DNA from: Gemmatimonadota bacterium
Lineage (GTDB): Bacteria; Latescibacterota; UBA2968; GCA-2709665
Length of the DNA stretch: 64,000 nucleotides
Assembly: GCA_028877215.1 (NCBI GenBank)
Contig: JAPPFJ010000018.1
Coordinates: 58,714 to 122,713 of the forward strand
Direction of reading: 5' to 3'
Numbering within the stretch: the first letter of the stretch is position 1; every line of letters begins with the position of its first letter. The translations under genes and the position numbers were made by a program. This document shows positions 18,672 through 28,355 of the stretch, piece by piece. The notes beneath the pieces were generated by a model. It had not been told where the DNA came from. It ran no database searches and was given only the letters and a program-made list of their open reading frames with translations.

Positions 18672-19640
18672 TTACCGCACTTGTTCAGCTACAAGGCTTC
18701 TTTCCGGTTTTCCGTGTGCGGGGACCTGCGATGCCAGTTCGTCGAGTAACGCACGAATACGACGCTCGTCACCTTCGATGAAAAGCGGTGCCAAAGGGCC
18801 GCGGCCATGCAGAGTCTGAAGGAGCAAATCGATCTGTAACATACGCTGTTCCGGCGTCCTGCAGGTGGGCCACAAACGCACGAAGTCTCGTGCGGGTTGC
18901 GGGTTGCCCGTGGTGAGGGGCCTCGCGCTCTTACGCCAGGCCTGCCAGGTAAAAACGTGACCGCAGCCCTCGCATTCGAGTCTCTCGTCGCGTCTCTTGA
19001 GCCCTTTTCGATAATCCCTCCACCTGCGCCGATAGCCGCAGCCCTCGCACCTGATTTCACCGCCTGTGTGCCGAGCTGTTCCCTGGCACCCGGGACAAAG
19101 CAACCGTTCATCGTTGGATTGTCGGTTTCGCCGTTTGCGGCCGGAACCCTCGGGTTTGCGAATCAGACCGCGGCATGAAGGGCAAGGAAGCCGTACGCGG
19201 GATCCAATGGAACGGTGGTAGGCCCTGGGATCCCATTTCGTCCCGCAGTTGCACCTGAGCGGATTTTTCCCTTTCAACAACGTACGGCAGTCAAAACAGC
19301 GGGGCTTTTCGCGGAGCGCCTTCCGGCATTCCGTCCATAAGAGGCGGCTTGAGCAATGGGGACAGTGAAACCAGCGTCCACGATCTCCGTGCCAACCCAT
19401 CCCGTAAAGGGGATCTATACGGCGCTGTACCCGCGTCTGGCACCGGGGACACGCCACCCGACCATTCTGGAATGCGTCGGCTACAGTCGCAATATCCACA
19501 CTACGGGCGTACAGAGACGTCCCCACGTCATCGAGCGCATCTTCATCGTATACACCCAGCCCTGCGAAGCGATAGAGACGCCGGATTCGAGCCTGTTTCA
19601 CCCGAGGCGCCCATTTCATGGCAATCTCATTCGCTGGCAT
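18672..19640 (-). CDS. Multi-zinc-ribbon protein of unknown function
   Basis: 322 aa; CxxC knuckles CPRC, CPHC, CFDC, CPSC, CPGC, CEGC, CEGC plus RCNCG. Confidence 0.7.
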   Translation of the reverse strand: MPANEIAMKWAPRVKQARIRRLYRFAGLGVYDEDALDDVGTSLYARSVDIATVADAFQNGRVACPRCQTRVQRRIDPLYGMGWHGDRGRWFHCPHCSSRLLWTECRKALREKPRCFDCRTLLKGKNPLRCNCGTKWDPRAYHRSIGSRVRLPCPSCRGLIRKPEGSGRKRRNRQSNDERLLCPGCQGTARHTGGEIRCEGCGYRRRWRDYRKGLKRRDERLECEGCGHVFTWQAWRKSARPLTTGNPQPARDFVRLWPTCRTPEQRMLQIDLLLQTLHGRGPLAPLFIEGDERRIRALLDELASQVPAHGKPERSLVAEQVR

Positions 19641-20028
19641 ATCGGCGTGTCCTGTCTTGTCGGTCGATTCACCGGGCTAAAACCATCGTCTCTTGAGAAG
19701 GTCGAATACTACGGAGGGAATATGGTCCCAAAACGCGCCAAAATCAAGTCCCCCCCTCCCCGTTTCTGCATACCGGATTGAAAGGAAAGTCTCTAAAATT
19801 ACCTGATATTAAACGCTTTATGAGAAAAATAGAAAAACGCAGAATTCCGGGGAATTCCTTAGCGTAAAGGCACGCGCGCCATACAGTAAGACCGATGGGA
19901 AGATTCGATAGTTGGCGGGTCAATTCTGGCAGGATCTGCGAAATGTGGCGGGGGTCTCTTGAATGAGCACCAATTGCGTTGGAGGTGCAATACCGGGTTA
20001 GCCGACGATACGCGTGGCTGTCGAAACA

Positions 20029-22551
20029 TCATTCGTACCGCAGGACATCAACCGGATTCGCCCGGGCGGCTCTGCGAGCCTGCCAGCCGACGGTCACCAG
20101 AGCCAAACCGAGCGCCAATGCGCCGGACAGCGCGAAGGTCCACCAGCCAACGTCGACCCGATAGGCGAAGTTCTGCAGCCAACTCTCTGCACCGAAATAC
20201 GCGACAGGCCAGGCGATGACGATGGCAATTATCACCAACACTACGAAATCTCTGGATACAAGCGCAACGACGCTGGTAACGGATGCTCCCGCAACTTTTC
20301 GAATAGCGATTTCCCGGTTGCGCCTCTCGACAGCAAATGATGCGAGGCCAAATAGCCCCAGAAGGGCCACAAAAATCGCCAGTCCCGAAAATGCGCCGAA
20401 GACGCGCATCACTCGCTTCTCGTCTTGATATAGCTGATCGAAGTCAAAATACGTATCCAGAAACGTATAGCGAAAGTGTATCGAGAGCGCCAATTCAGCG
20501 CATTTGTCCCGGAGGAACGAGAGGGCCGCAGGAAGAGTCCCGGGGCGCAGTTTTACTACAAGACCCGAGGCCGCCATGAGCCGTCGTGGATCCATATTGA
20601 GGCGCAACGCAACTGGTACGATCTTGTGGTGCAGCGACCGGATATGGAAGTCTTGCACAATGCCCACAATCGTACCTGTCGATTCGAGTTCGTCTCCCCA
20701 ATTCATATGTACCCTCTGACCGGTCGTTGTTCCAATACCCATCAATCGGGCGGCCGATTCGTTTAATATGACTCCGTCATAGGACCCGGTGGCAAAAATG
20801 GACCTGAAACTCTGCCCGGCGATCAGTTTGATTCCCAACGTCTCCAGGTAATCCTTATCGATAAACATCGTGTAGATTTCTGTCGGTCTGCCTTCAGGCG
20901 CGTCCATCAACGTATACACATTTCTTGTTCTTGAGTCGTTCCCGGGAACATCTGTCGCAAGTGACACACTGAGGATATTCGGGTTTCGCCTCATTTCACT
21001 CTTTATGGTCCGGACGCGGCGCTCCAAGGATCGCACGTGATTCTCAATTTCGTTCGCAATTGCCGCACTGCGTTTAATCCGGTTTTGATTCGGTTCGTTC
21101 TCTATCGCCCTGACGCGGCGCTCCAAGGAACGCTGCAAGTCGTTCTCGATTTCCGGTGTATAGAGCACGACCACATTTCGTCTGTCAAAGCCAAGGTTCT
21201 TGTTTTTTGTGAAGTGCAACTGCCTTATCACCACGCTGGTTACTCCGATCAGACCTATGGAGATTGCGAATTGGAAGACGATTAGGCCCTTTCGAAATCC
21301 TGCACTCCTCGGTGTCGCTCTTGACAGGTCCTTCATCATCACGATGGGACTGACATGCGAAAGGAAGAATGCCGGATAGCTCCCTGCCAACATACCGACA
21401 ACCAGTGCGGCCACGCCTAACGTAAAGAGAAAACGTCCGCTGTAGCCGATCGCAAGATACCTGTTCACAGTCGCATTCAGAATTGGCAGGAACATCTCCG
21501 TAAGCATGACGGCAGCGGCAAACGCGATTACTGCAACAATAACTGCTTCGCCCAGATACTGCCGTATCAGTTGCCGCCGGTGCGCCCCCATGACCTTGCG
21601 CAGACCCGCTTCCCGTGCCCGATTGGCAGTGCGCGCTGTAGCCAGATTCATATAGTTCGCGCAGGCGATCAGCAGGACGAGGATTCCGACTGAACCAAAC
21701 AGGTACAGTTCTTTAATGTCGCGGTTGGCGCCGAGTTCATATTTCAAATCAGAATGCAAGTGGATATCTGTAAGCGGCATAAGGCGGCAGGGCATACTAG
21801 ACATCCGCACGTGCGAGGCGGATTTGCCGCCAGCATCGTCTGGTGTGAACTGATGCGGCAGCCAAGCACTGATTTTTTCTGCTAATTCACCAGGTGATGC
21901 CTTTTCGTCGAGTATAAGATAGGTGTATGCGATACCGTTCTGCCATTCACCGTAAGGATAGGATGTGTAAGGTAGCAGTCCCTGGAAGGAAAAGTGGGTA
22001 TGTCGCGGAATTTCGCCAAGTACGCCCGTGACCTTCACCGTTCTCTCAGATGCGTAGCCTGCGTGTATTTTCAATGCCTTTCCCACGGGATCCACCTCTC
22101 CGAAGTAGCGATTTGCCATGTCCCGGGAGATCACGATCGCATCGGGCGACGTCAGCGCGGTACTCGGATCTCCCTGATCAAGTGAAAAGGAGAATACGTC
22201 AAAGAAGTTCGAGGTCGCATACAACAACCCTTCTTCGGAAAATTCCCGGTCCTGAAATGCCATCCGGGTATCTGTCATTGTATAAATGCGAACGGCCTGT
22301 TTAATATCGGGAAAATCCGCAACGAGCTTTGGACCGAGATGCGCGTACGTCGATGCTCTGTTCCAGGTTGAGAACCTGTAAATGCGATCGGCGTACTGAT
22401 GAAACCTGTCGTACCGCAGTTCATCTTCAATCAGCAACCCGATCATCAGGCAGCACGCGACCCCGACCGAAAGCCCGGCAATATTGATGGCCGAATAGAG
22501 CTTGTAGCGGCGCATATTGCGAACAGTGATGAGAAGCACGTTTCGGAACAT
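20029..22551 (-). CDS. ABC transporter permease, MacB/FtsX type
   Basis: MFRNVLLITVRNMRRYKLYSAINIAGLSVGVACCLMIGLLI start, ATARTANRAREAGLRKVMGAHR and FAVERRNREIAIRKVAGASV signatures. Track start is 22620; 22551 preferred. Confidence 0.9.
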   Translation of the reverse strand: MFRNVLLITVRNMRRYKLYSAINIAGLSVGVACCLMIGLLIEDELRYDRFHQYADRIYRFSTWNRASTYAHLGPKLVADFPDIKQAVRIYTMTDTRMAFQDREFSEEGLLYATSNFFDVFSFSLDQGDPSTALTSPDAIVISRDMANRYFGEVDPVGKALKIHAGYASERTVKVTGVLGEIPRHTHFSFQGLLPYTSYPYGEWQNGIAYTYLILDEKASPGELAEKISAWLPHQFTPDDAGGKSASHVRMSSMPCRLMPLTDIHLHSDLKYELGANRDIKELYLFGSVGILVLLIACANYMNLATARTANRAREAGLRKVMGAHRRQLIRQYLGEAVIVAVIAFAAAVMLTEMFLPILNATVNRYLAIGYSGRFLFTLGVAALVVGMLAGSYPAFFLSHVSPIVMMKDLSRATPRSAGFRKGLIVFQFAISIGLIGVTSVVIRQLHFTKNKNLGFDRRNVVVLYTPEIENDLQRSLERRVRAIENEPNQNRIKRSAAIANEIENHVRSLERRVRTIKSEMRRNPNILSVSLATDVPGNDSRTRNVYTLMDAPEGRPTEIYTMFIDKDYLETLGIKLIAGQSFRSIFATGSYDGVILNESAARLMGIGTTTGQRVHMNWGDELESTGTIVGIVQDFHIRSLHHKIVPVALRLNMDPRRLMAASGLVVKLRPGTLPAALSFLRDKCAELALSIHFRYTFLDTYFDFDQLYQDEKRVMRVFGAFSGLAIFVALLGLFGLASFAVERRNREIAIRKVAGASVTSVVALVSRDFVVLVIIAIVIAWPVAYFGAESWLQNFAYRVDVGWWTFALSGALALGLALVTVGWQARRAARANPVDVLRYE

Positions 22552-22628
22552 AACCGGCGACACCCATTGATCTGTGTAGCGGTCTGCAGGATTGACGGAT
22601 ACGGCAGATGATAGATTCATCCAGAAGA

Positions 22629-22646
22629 ATCAAAAACCGTGCCAAG
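22629..22646 (-). promoter_or_regulatory. Putative sigma-54 promoter
   Basis: Minus strand CTTGGCACGGTTTTTGAT: TGGCAC-N5-TTGA against consensus TGGCAC-N5-TTGC. Confidence 0.5.
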
Positions 22647-22731
22647 TAGCCATATGCCTATTTTTCAGCAAGTTATATGTAGCGGGCCGGAAATGGGAAC
22701 CGCTGGAATGTGTCCGTTTTTGATACATTAA

Positions 22732-22747
22732 TGTCCGGAAATGGACA
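22732..22747. promoter_or_regulatory. TGTCC-N6-GGACA inverted repeat (enhancer-like)
   Basis: TGTCCGGAAATGGACA about 90 bp upstream of the putative sigma-54 promoter; second half-site TGTCCG at 22711. Confidence 0.45.
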
Positions 22748-22803
22748 CTCGGAGGGGTCGCGGAGGGCTGGCAGGCGATGGCAGAAACCGGGGGCTGAAC
22801 AGA

Positions 22804-23913
22804 CTAAGCCAAACCGAGGTCCTCATAGATGGCGCTGTTCGTCTCTCGGTTGCGGACTTGATGGGCTTCTTCTCCGGGTGTGCCGTTGAAGATGCAGACG
22901 ACAATCACGCTCGCATCGGGATCCACGAAGGCGATGGACGACTGATAGCCTGCATTGCCAAACGCGCAGGGTGAGGCGTACCGCCCGAAGCCGTACGGAA
23001 CCGACTCTTTGCCGTACGTATTCGAGTTGACGTAGAAACCCAGCCCCATGTCCACAATATGACCCAGGATTTCGTCCTTCAGGCCGGTTCGATGCCGGGC
23101 TGTAATCGCTTCAACCGTCTGCGGAAGCAGGATCGTCTTCCCGTTGAACCGCCCTCTTCCGAGCAGCATTTCGTAGAAGCGACCCAGTTCCCTCGCCGGG
23201 CCCCTGCCACTCCCACCCGGCACACATTGACCGATCGTTCGATCCAGATCCACGCTGTAGTGCGACGGCTCCGGCGTATCGGCAACGGTATTGTACATCA
23301 ATCCGATCCGGTCCTTCCTCGCCTGATACGTCGATGAATCCATCGAGAGGCTGCAGTTGGGCATATCGAGCGGATCGAAAATCTCCCGATGGACGTATCT
23401 GTCGAAGCGCATGCCGGTCTTGCGTGAAACGACCTCGGCAAGCACGAACCAGGCGTTCGCCACGTCATATCGCGCCCGCCTCCCCGGCACCCAGCCTTCC
23501 CGCAAGGGTGCATCGCAAATTCCGGCGACGATTTCTTCCCATGAAGCTCCCGACCACGCGACGTCGACGGGGCCGATCCCGGCGGTATGCGTCAGCAGAT
23601 GCCGAAACGTCAGACGGGCCTTCCCGCGGACGCCGAACTCCGGCAGGTGGGCGCAGACCGGATCGTCTATCCCGATCCGGCCCTTCTCCCACACCTGGGC
23701 GACGGCAACCGCGGTGATGCCCTTGGTCAACGACATCCAGACGGTTATGGTGTCACTCGTCATCGCCCGGGTTGTCGTGGCATTCCCGACTGACACGTCC
23801 GCGACGGCACTGCCCTCGACAGACAGGTAGAGTTGAGCGCCCGGATGGAGTCCGTCTTCGACGCCTGCCTGCAGCAGATCGACGGTCCGTGTCAGAGATA
23901 TATCCATTCGCAA
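22804..23913 (-). CDS. Serine hydrolase (class C beta-lactamase-like/esterase family)
   Basis: 369 aa; WMSLTKGI SxxK motif, LTFRHLLTHTAGI, RYDVANAWFVLAEVVSRKTG. Confidence 0.88.
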   Translation of the reverse strand: MRMDISLTRTVDLLQAGVEDGLHPGAQLYLSVEGSAVADVSVGNATTTRAMTSDTITVWMSLTKGITAVAVAQVWEKGRIGIDDPVCAHLPEFGVRGKARLTFRHLLTHTAGIGPVDVAWSGASWEEIVAGICDAPLREGWVPGRRARYDVANAWFVLAEVVSRKTGMRFDRYVHREIFDPLDMPNCSLSMDSSTYQARKDRIGLMYNTVADTPEPSHYSVDLDRTIGQCVPGGSGRGPARELGRFYEMLLGRGRFNGKTILLPQTVEAITARHRTGLKDEILGHIVDMGLGFYVNSNTYGKESVPYGFGRYASPCAFGNAGYQSSIAFVDPDASVIVVCIFNGTPGEEAHQVRNRETNSAIYEDLGLA

Positions 23914-23936
23914 GTCAACTCTCCCGCGGCACCAGA

Positions 23937-25841
23937 TCAGGACCGGTGCAGGTCCGGGTCCTCCACGGCCTCGTAGATCACGCCGCCCTCGACGTTGCGT
24001 GGCATGGGCGCTCCCGTGAGGTAGCAGACCGTGGGCGCCACGTCGATGACGCGAACCTGCCGCTCGAGGGGTCCCGCCGGGCGCACGCCGGCGCCCGCGG
24101 CGATGAAGGTCGAGTGCTGGCCGGCCATCCCGAAGGAAACGGAGGGCAACTGCTTACCGTGGGCGCCGTCGTACTCCGGACGCAGGGCATAGACCACGTC
24201 GCCCACCCGGTCCGACCACAGGTTCACCATCTCCGCGTCCTCGCGGGTGACGGCCAGCGCGAATGTCCGCCGCCCCGTGGCCGGATCTACATGGTCGTAC
24301 AGTGCCTGGATAATGTCCTGGCAGACGGCGTCGTAGTCCGCGGGATCCACGATGCCGCCGGGTTCCCGACCCTTCAGGTTCACGAAGATATGTACCAGGC
24401 CCACGTCCGCCGCGCGAGTCCGCGACCAGTCGATGCCGCGGTTGGACCCGCTGCCCGTGTATTTCAGAAAACCGGCCTGCTCCAGCACCGCCGCGACGTT
24501 GACGACGGTATGCTGCTGGGATGTGCCGCCGTGGTCGGAGACCAGGAAGAAGGCGGTATCGTCATCGGCGACTTCGCGCAGACGTCCGATCCAGCGGTCG
24601 ATGGAGGCGTAGGTGCGCTCCACGCCTTCGCGGCAGCGACGCTGCACCTCCGGAGGCGCCCCGGAGTGGGGATCCGCGGCGCGCAGGAAGAAGTGGCTGG
24701 TGTAGTCCGAGGCGTGGGTCTCCGTCATCAGCAGGTTCCAGTCCCGTGAGCCGGCGAGATACTCCGCCACGTCCGCCAGGCGCTGGTGGTGGAACTCCAG
24801 CAGCTCGAAATACGTATCGTCGTCGATCAGGCCGAGGGCATCGCGGGCCGGATTCTGAAGAAAGTTGCCCACGTTCCGGTCGATCTCGCTGGCCACGGAG
24901 GCCGGCTTCGTGTACCCGTCGGGCGGCCAGATCTGGGGGATGAAGAGCTCGAAGGCGTCGGCCTCGGGCGTCAGCGTGATCAGCTTGGCACGGACGTACC
25001 CGCGCACCTGCCCGCCGTCGATCTCGAAGTTGTCCAGCCACCACTCGCTCCACTCCCCTACCCCCAGGTCGGCCAGCGGCTTTGACGCGTCCTTCGACCG
25101 GCAGAGACGCACCCGGTCGTAGCCGCCGGCGCCGGCGGCGTAAATCAGCGCGTGGAGTGGTACGGGGGCGCCCTCCCGACCCCGCTTCATGCCCTCCCGG
25201 CCCCTCGCCAGCGACAGGATGGTGAGGACCGCCTCCTTCGGCGGGCGCTTCGATTCGGGCGCGCCGGACCATCCCACGGCGTCCGACAGCGTCACGGGGT
25301 CGAACTCGCGTACTCCCTGCAGCGCGCTCGGATCCAGGGTTTCCGGGTCGCGCTGCGCCTCGAGCCGCCTTGGCGCCCATTTGCCGGCGACGAACAAATG
25401 ATAGCCCGCCACCTGGTGGTGGTTGGAAACGCCGGGACCCGTGCCCTCCACCTGCACGCCCGAGCGCACCGTGGGCGGCCACGACATCTCCCACTTCACC
25501 AGGATTGGCGTTCGGCCGCCCCGCTCGAAGGCGTTCCAGATGTACTCCGAACGTGACAGGGAGGTGTCGATGCCCCAGAGTGTGCGATCCAGGGGCTCCC
25601 CCACGTGGCGGATGTTGAAGTCCATGATCCCGTGGGTGCCCGGCCACGATCCGGTGGACAGGGCCGTCCAGCCCGGCGGCGTGAGCGTGGGAAAGACGCC
25701 GACCATGGGACGCCAGACGCCCGCCTCCATCAAAGCGCTCACGTTGGGCATATGGCCCGCGTCGGCCATGTTCTTAACGAGTTCCATACTGGCGCCGTCC
25801 ATGCCTGCGACAATGGCGCGCCGGGCGGGTGCGGTACTCAT
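23937..25841 (-). CDS. Alkaline phosphatase-superfamily type I phosphodiesterase/nucleotide pyrophosphatase-like protein
   Basis: VAGMDGASMELVKNMADAGHMPNVSALMEAGVWRPMVGVFPTLTPPGWTALSTG and FFLVSDHGGT. Track start is 25871; MSTAPARR preferred. Confidence 0.88.
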   Translation of the reverse strand: MSTAPARRAIVAGMDGASMELVKNMADAGHMPNVSALMEAGVWRPMVGVFPTLTPPGWTALSTGSWPGTHGIMDFNIRHVGEPLDRTLWGIDTSLSRSEYIWNAFERGGRTPILVKWEMSWPPTVRSGVQVEGTGPGVSNHHQVAGYHLFVAGKWAPRRLEAQRDPETLDPSALQGVREFDPVTLSDAVGWSGAPESKRPPKEAVLTILSLARGREGMKRGREGAPVPLHALIYAAGAGGYDRVRLCRSKDASKPLADLGVGEWSEWWLDNFEIDGGQVRGYVRAKLITLTPEADAFELFIPQIWPPDGYTKPASVASEIDRNVGNFLQNPARDALGLIDDDTYFELLEFHHQRLADVAEYLAGSRDWNLLMTETHASDYTSHFFLRAADPHSGAPPEVQRRCREGVERTYASIDRWIGRLREVADDDTAFFLVSDHGGTSQQHTVVNVAAVLEQAGFLKYTGSGSNRGIDWSRTRAADVGLVHIFVNLKGREPGGIVDPADYDAVCQDIIQALYDHVDPATGRRTFALAVTREDAEMVNLWSDRVGDVVYALRPEYDGAHGKQLPSVSFGMAGQHSTFIAAGAGVRPAGPLERQVRVIDVAPTVCYLTGAPMPRNVEGGVIYEAVEDPDLHRS

Positions 25842-25858
25842 AAGATCTCTCCTGTGGT

Positions 25859-26080
25859 CACAACTGTCCAAAAACGGGTGTGGTTAACCTCAATTCAATA
25901 AAGACAACCGTCGAATTGGCCACAAAAGGCTCGAATGCGGGGAGAAGGTAAAGGTGAGACATGAGAAGAAGCCCTTGCCCGATACTTTATTCCTTGCTTG
26001 CCACCGGCAGGTGAAGAAACTCCACTAGGCAGGAAATCTCTCCCCTCTCCCGTCTACCCGCTTCTCATGGGCCGGAGGGA
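25859..26080. repeat. Repeat region: CAACTGTCCAAAAACGGGTG motif followed by an inverted family C copy
   Basis: CACAACTGTCCAAAAACGGGTGTGGTTAAC matches 13165-13196; GGTGAGACATGAGAAGAAGCCCTTGCCCG...CTCTCCCGTCTACCCG is the inverse of 2385-2510. Confidence 0.65.
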
Positions 26081-26205
26081 GAGATCCCGTTCACGTCCAG
26101 TGATTGTGAATGTCACAGAATTGCGCGAAATAAACGGCTGGCAAAAAGGGCAGACGGGAATGTCCGCACCACCCTCAAACCGGCGCGCTCAGCAGGTAGA
26201 GGACC

Positions 26206-27276
26206 CTACGGAAGACGTGGAATGACTTCCTTCGCCATCAATTCCATCGAGCGCTTCATCTTCGCCTTGTCGTCCCAGTCGTGACCGATCATCAGGACCG
26301 CGCCGAATCCACCCGTGACGTCGTACAGCTCCTGCAGGCGTCTCGTCACCGTGTCGGGACTGCCGACGATGGCGATCTCATCGATGAAATAGTCGCGGTT
26401 GAGGTCCGCATCGGACATCCCCGGGTCCATCTTCGGCAGGTCCAGCATGTTGGCTGCTCCGAGCATGCCGCGAAGATACATTAGAGAATCGGCGAAGGCG
26501 CCATTGTAGGCGTGCTTTCGAGCCTCGGCATCGGTCTCGCCCACGCAGATGCTGCGAGAGATCCGCCAGTCGCGCCGGTCCGGATCGGGCCGCCCCCCTT
26601 CCGTGGCTCCCTCGCAGTACATCTCCCAATGCCGTTTCACCTTGTGCGAGGGCGCCATATTGATGCTGATGGGCAGGAACCCGCGCCTGCCGCCGGTGGT
26701 GGCCGCCATGGATTCTTCCCTGACGATGCTCATGGCGATCGGAGGATGGGGCTTCTGATAGGGCTTCAACACCTCCCCCAACCCCAGTTCCGGGACTTTC
26801 TGCGCCAGCGCGACGTTCCAGAAATCTCCCTTGAATTCGAACGGCCCGTCCTCGGTCCAGAGTTTCAGGACGATGTCCATCGCCTCCAGGTTCATCAGCC
26901 CCTGGGTGCGTGGGTCCGGCAGATCGAACAGCGGCCAGTCGGTAGGCACGCCGCCCTGCCCGAAGCCGACGTTGATGCGCCCTCTGGACAGGTGATCGAG
27001 ATACGCGAGGCGCACGGCCACGTTCGCCGGGTGATGCTGGGTCATGATGGTGACCCCCGTGCCCAGTCGGATTCGCTCCGTCTGCGGCAGCACGTGGGCG
27101 ATAAACACGTCATTCGCGGGAATCGGCTCCCACATTGCGGTGTGATGCTGGCCGATCCAGGCCTCGGCGAAACCGAGTTCCTCGGCCCACAACACGCACT
27201 CGATATCCTCTTCGAACGTCTGGGTGCGGTCCTTCTGCGGCGGATGCAGTGGCATCATGAACTTTCCGACTTTCAT
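26206..27276 (-). CDS. LLM-class flavin-dependent oxidoreductase
   Basis: 356 aa; CVLWAEELGFAEAWIGQHH, ERIRLGTGVTIMTQHHPANVAVRLAYLDHLSRGRINVGFGQG. Confidence 0.93.
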   Translation of the reverse strand: MKVGKFMMPLHPPQKDRTQTFEEDIECVLWAEELGFAEAWIGQHHTAMWEPIPANDVFIAHVLPQTERIRLGTGVTIMTQHHPANVAVRLAYLDHLSRGRINVGFGQGGVPTDWPLFDLPDPRTQGLMNLEAMDIVLKLWTEDGPFEFKGDFWNVALAQKVPELGLGEVLKPYQKPHPPIAMSIVREESMAATTGGRRGFLPISINMAPSHKVKRHWEMYCEGATEGGRPDPDRRDWRISRSICVGETDAEARKHAYNGAFADSLMYLRGMLGAANMLDLPKMDPGMSDADLNRDYFIDEIAIVGSPDTVTRRLQELYDVTGGFGAVLMIGHDWDDKAKMKRSMELMAKEVIPRLP

Positions 27277-27394
27277 TTTCTTTCCTCCCGAACAACTGAA
27301 ATCAATCGTCGGTTGTCGACCGGTTCTTCATTCACCTTGTGCGTCATGGCGTGGTCGATAAATCTCTCTTTGCGTGTGCCGCTGATCTTGCGAA

Positions 27395-28288
27395 TCACTG
27401 ACCATTGCTACCAACCGTTTCATCTGCCGGCGCTCTCAGACTCTCGAACACGGCGGCGGACAGGATGATCAGGCCGCCGGTGATTTCCCTGCCGGATGGA
27501 ATCGCTGCCAGGAAGATCACCGCGATGATGACGCCGTAGACGGTTTCCAGCGCCAGGGTTATTCCGACGACTTTCCCCGAAAGGTGCCGCTGGCTGTTGA
27601 CGAATAGAATTCGTGCGAAACCGGTCAGCACCACGCCCAGCGCCACCACGAGCACGAGGTCCCTTGTACCGGGCAACTCGAAAAGGGTCTCATTGTAGAA
27701 CATGAATGGGAGAAGGAGCAGGCTCGCGATGCCCAATTCATAGGCTGAAATGTCCCAGGTATTGTATCTGTCGATGATCCGTTTCTTGCGCAGCAGGATG
27801 AAGAGGGGGAGCATTGCGCCGGAGGCCATGCCGTAAAGAACCCCCTGAAAATTCGCATCGGACAGATCGAATTCCGGCGCCAGGCAATATACACCGATCA
27901 ACACCGCAACCGCACTGGCGAAGTCAACGGCCCGCAGCCTGACTCTAAAGAAGAGACTCTCCAGAAACACCATGAGCACCGGATAGGTGTACGTCGTTAC
28001 CAGGCCGATGGCGACCGTCGAGACCTTGATCGACTGGAAGAAGAGCACCCAGTGGACCGAGAGCAGGACCGCGATCGCCGCAAAGGTCGCAAGATCGCTC
28101 CAGCTCCTGATGGGCGCGTGGCTCTTAAGACGTATCGCGACGAGGAAGAGGACGATGGCCGCGAGCGCAGTCCTCCAGAAGACGATCTGATACGGGTCGA
28201 GGTCCACCGCTTTTCCGAGGGGACCGATGAATCCATACAGGAGTGTCGCAACATGCACCTCCACGAGCGCCCGGGACCTATCTGTCAT
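27395..28288 (-). CDS. DMT/EamA-family transporter
   Basis: 297 aa, about 10 hydrophobic segments in two EamA-like halves. Confidence 0.85.
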   Translation of the reverse strand: MTDRSRALVEVHVATLLYGFIGPLGKAVDLDPYQIVFWRTALAAIVLFLVAIRLKSHAPIRSWSDLATFAAIAVLLSVHWVLFFQSIKVSTVAIGLVTTYTYPVLMVFLESLFFRVRLRAVDFASAVAVLIGVYCLAPEFDLSDANFQGVLYGMASGAMLPLFILLRKKRIIDRYNTWDISAYELGIASLLLLPFMFYNETLFELPGTRDLVLVVALGVVLTGFARILFVNSQRHLSGKVVGITLALETVYGVIIAVIFLAAIPSGREITGGLIILSAAVFESLRAPADETVGSNGQ

Positions 28289-28355
28289 CCCTCGGCCTCA
28301 ATACCGAACGCGGGCCTGGGTCGATTTTCATCTTCAGTCAACGTCTTTTCAAAAT

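Noticed and set aside
24562-25647. 361-aa minus-strand ORF
   Set aside because: Alternative frame within the phosphodiesterase gene; low-complexity R/G/A-rich.
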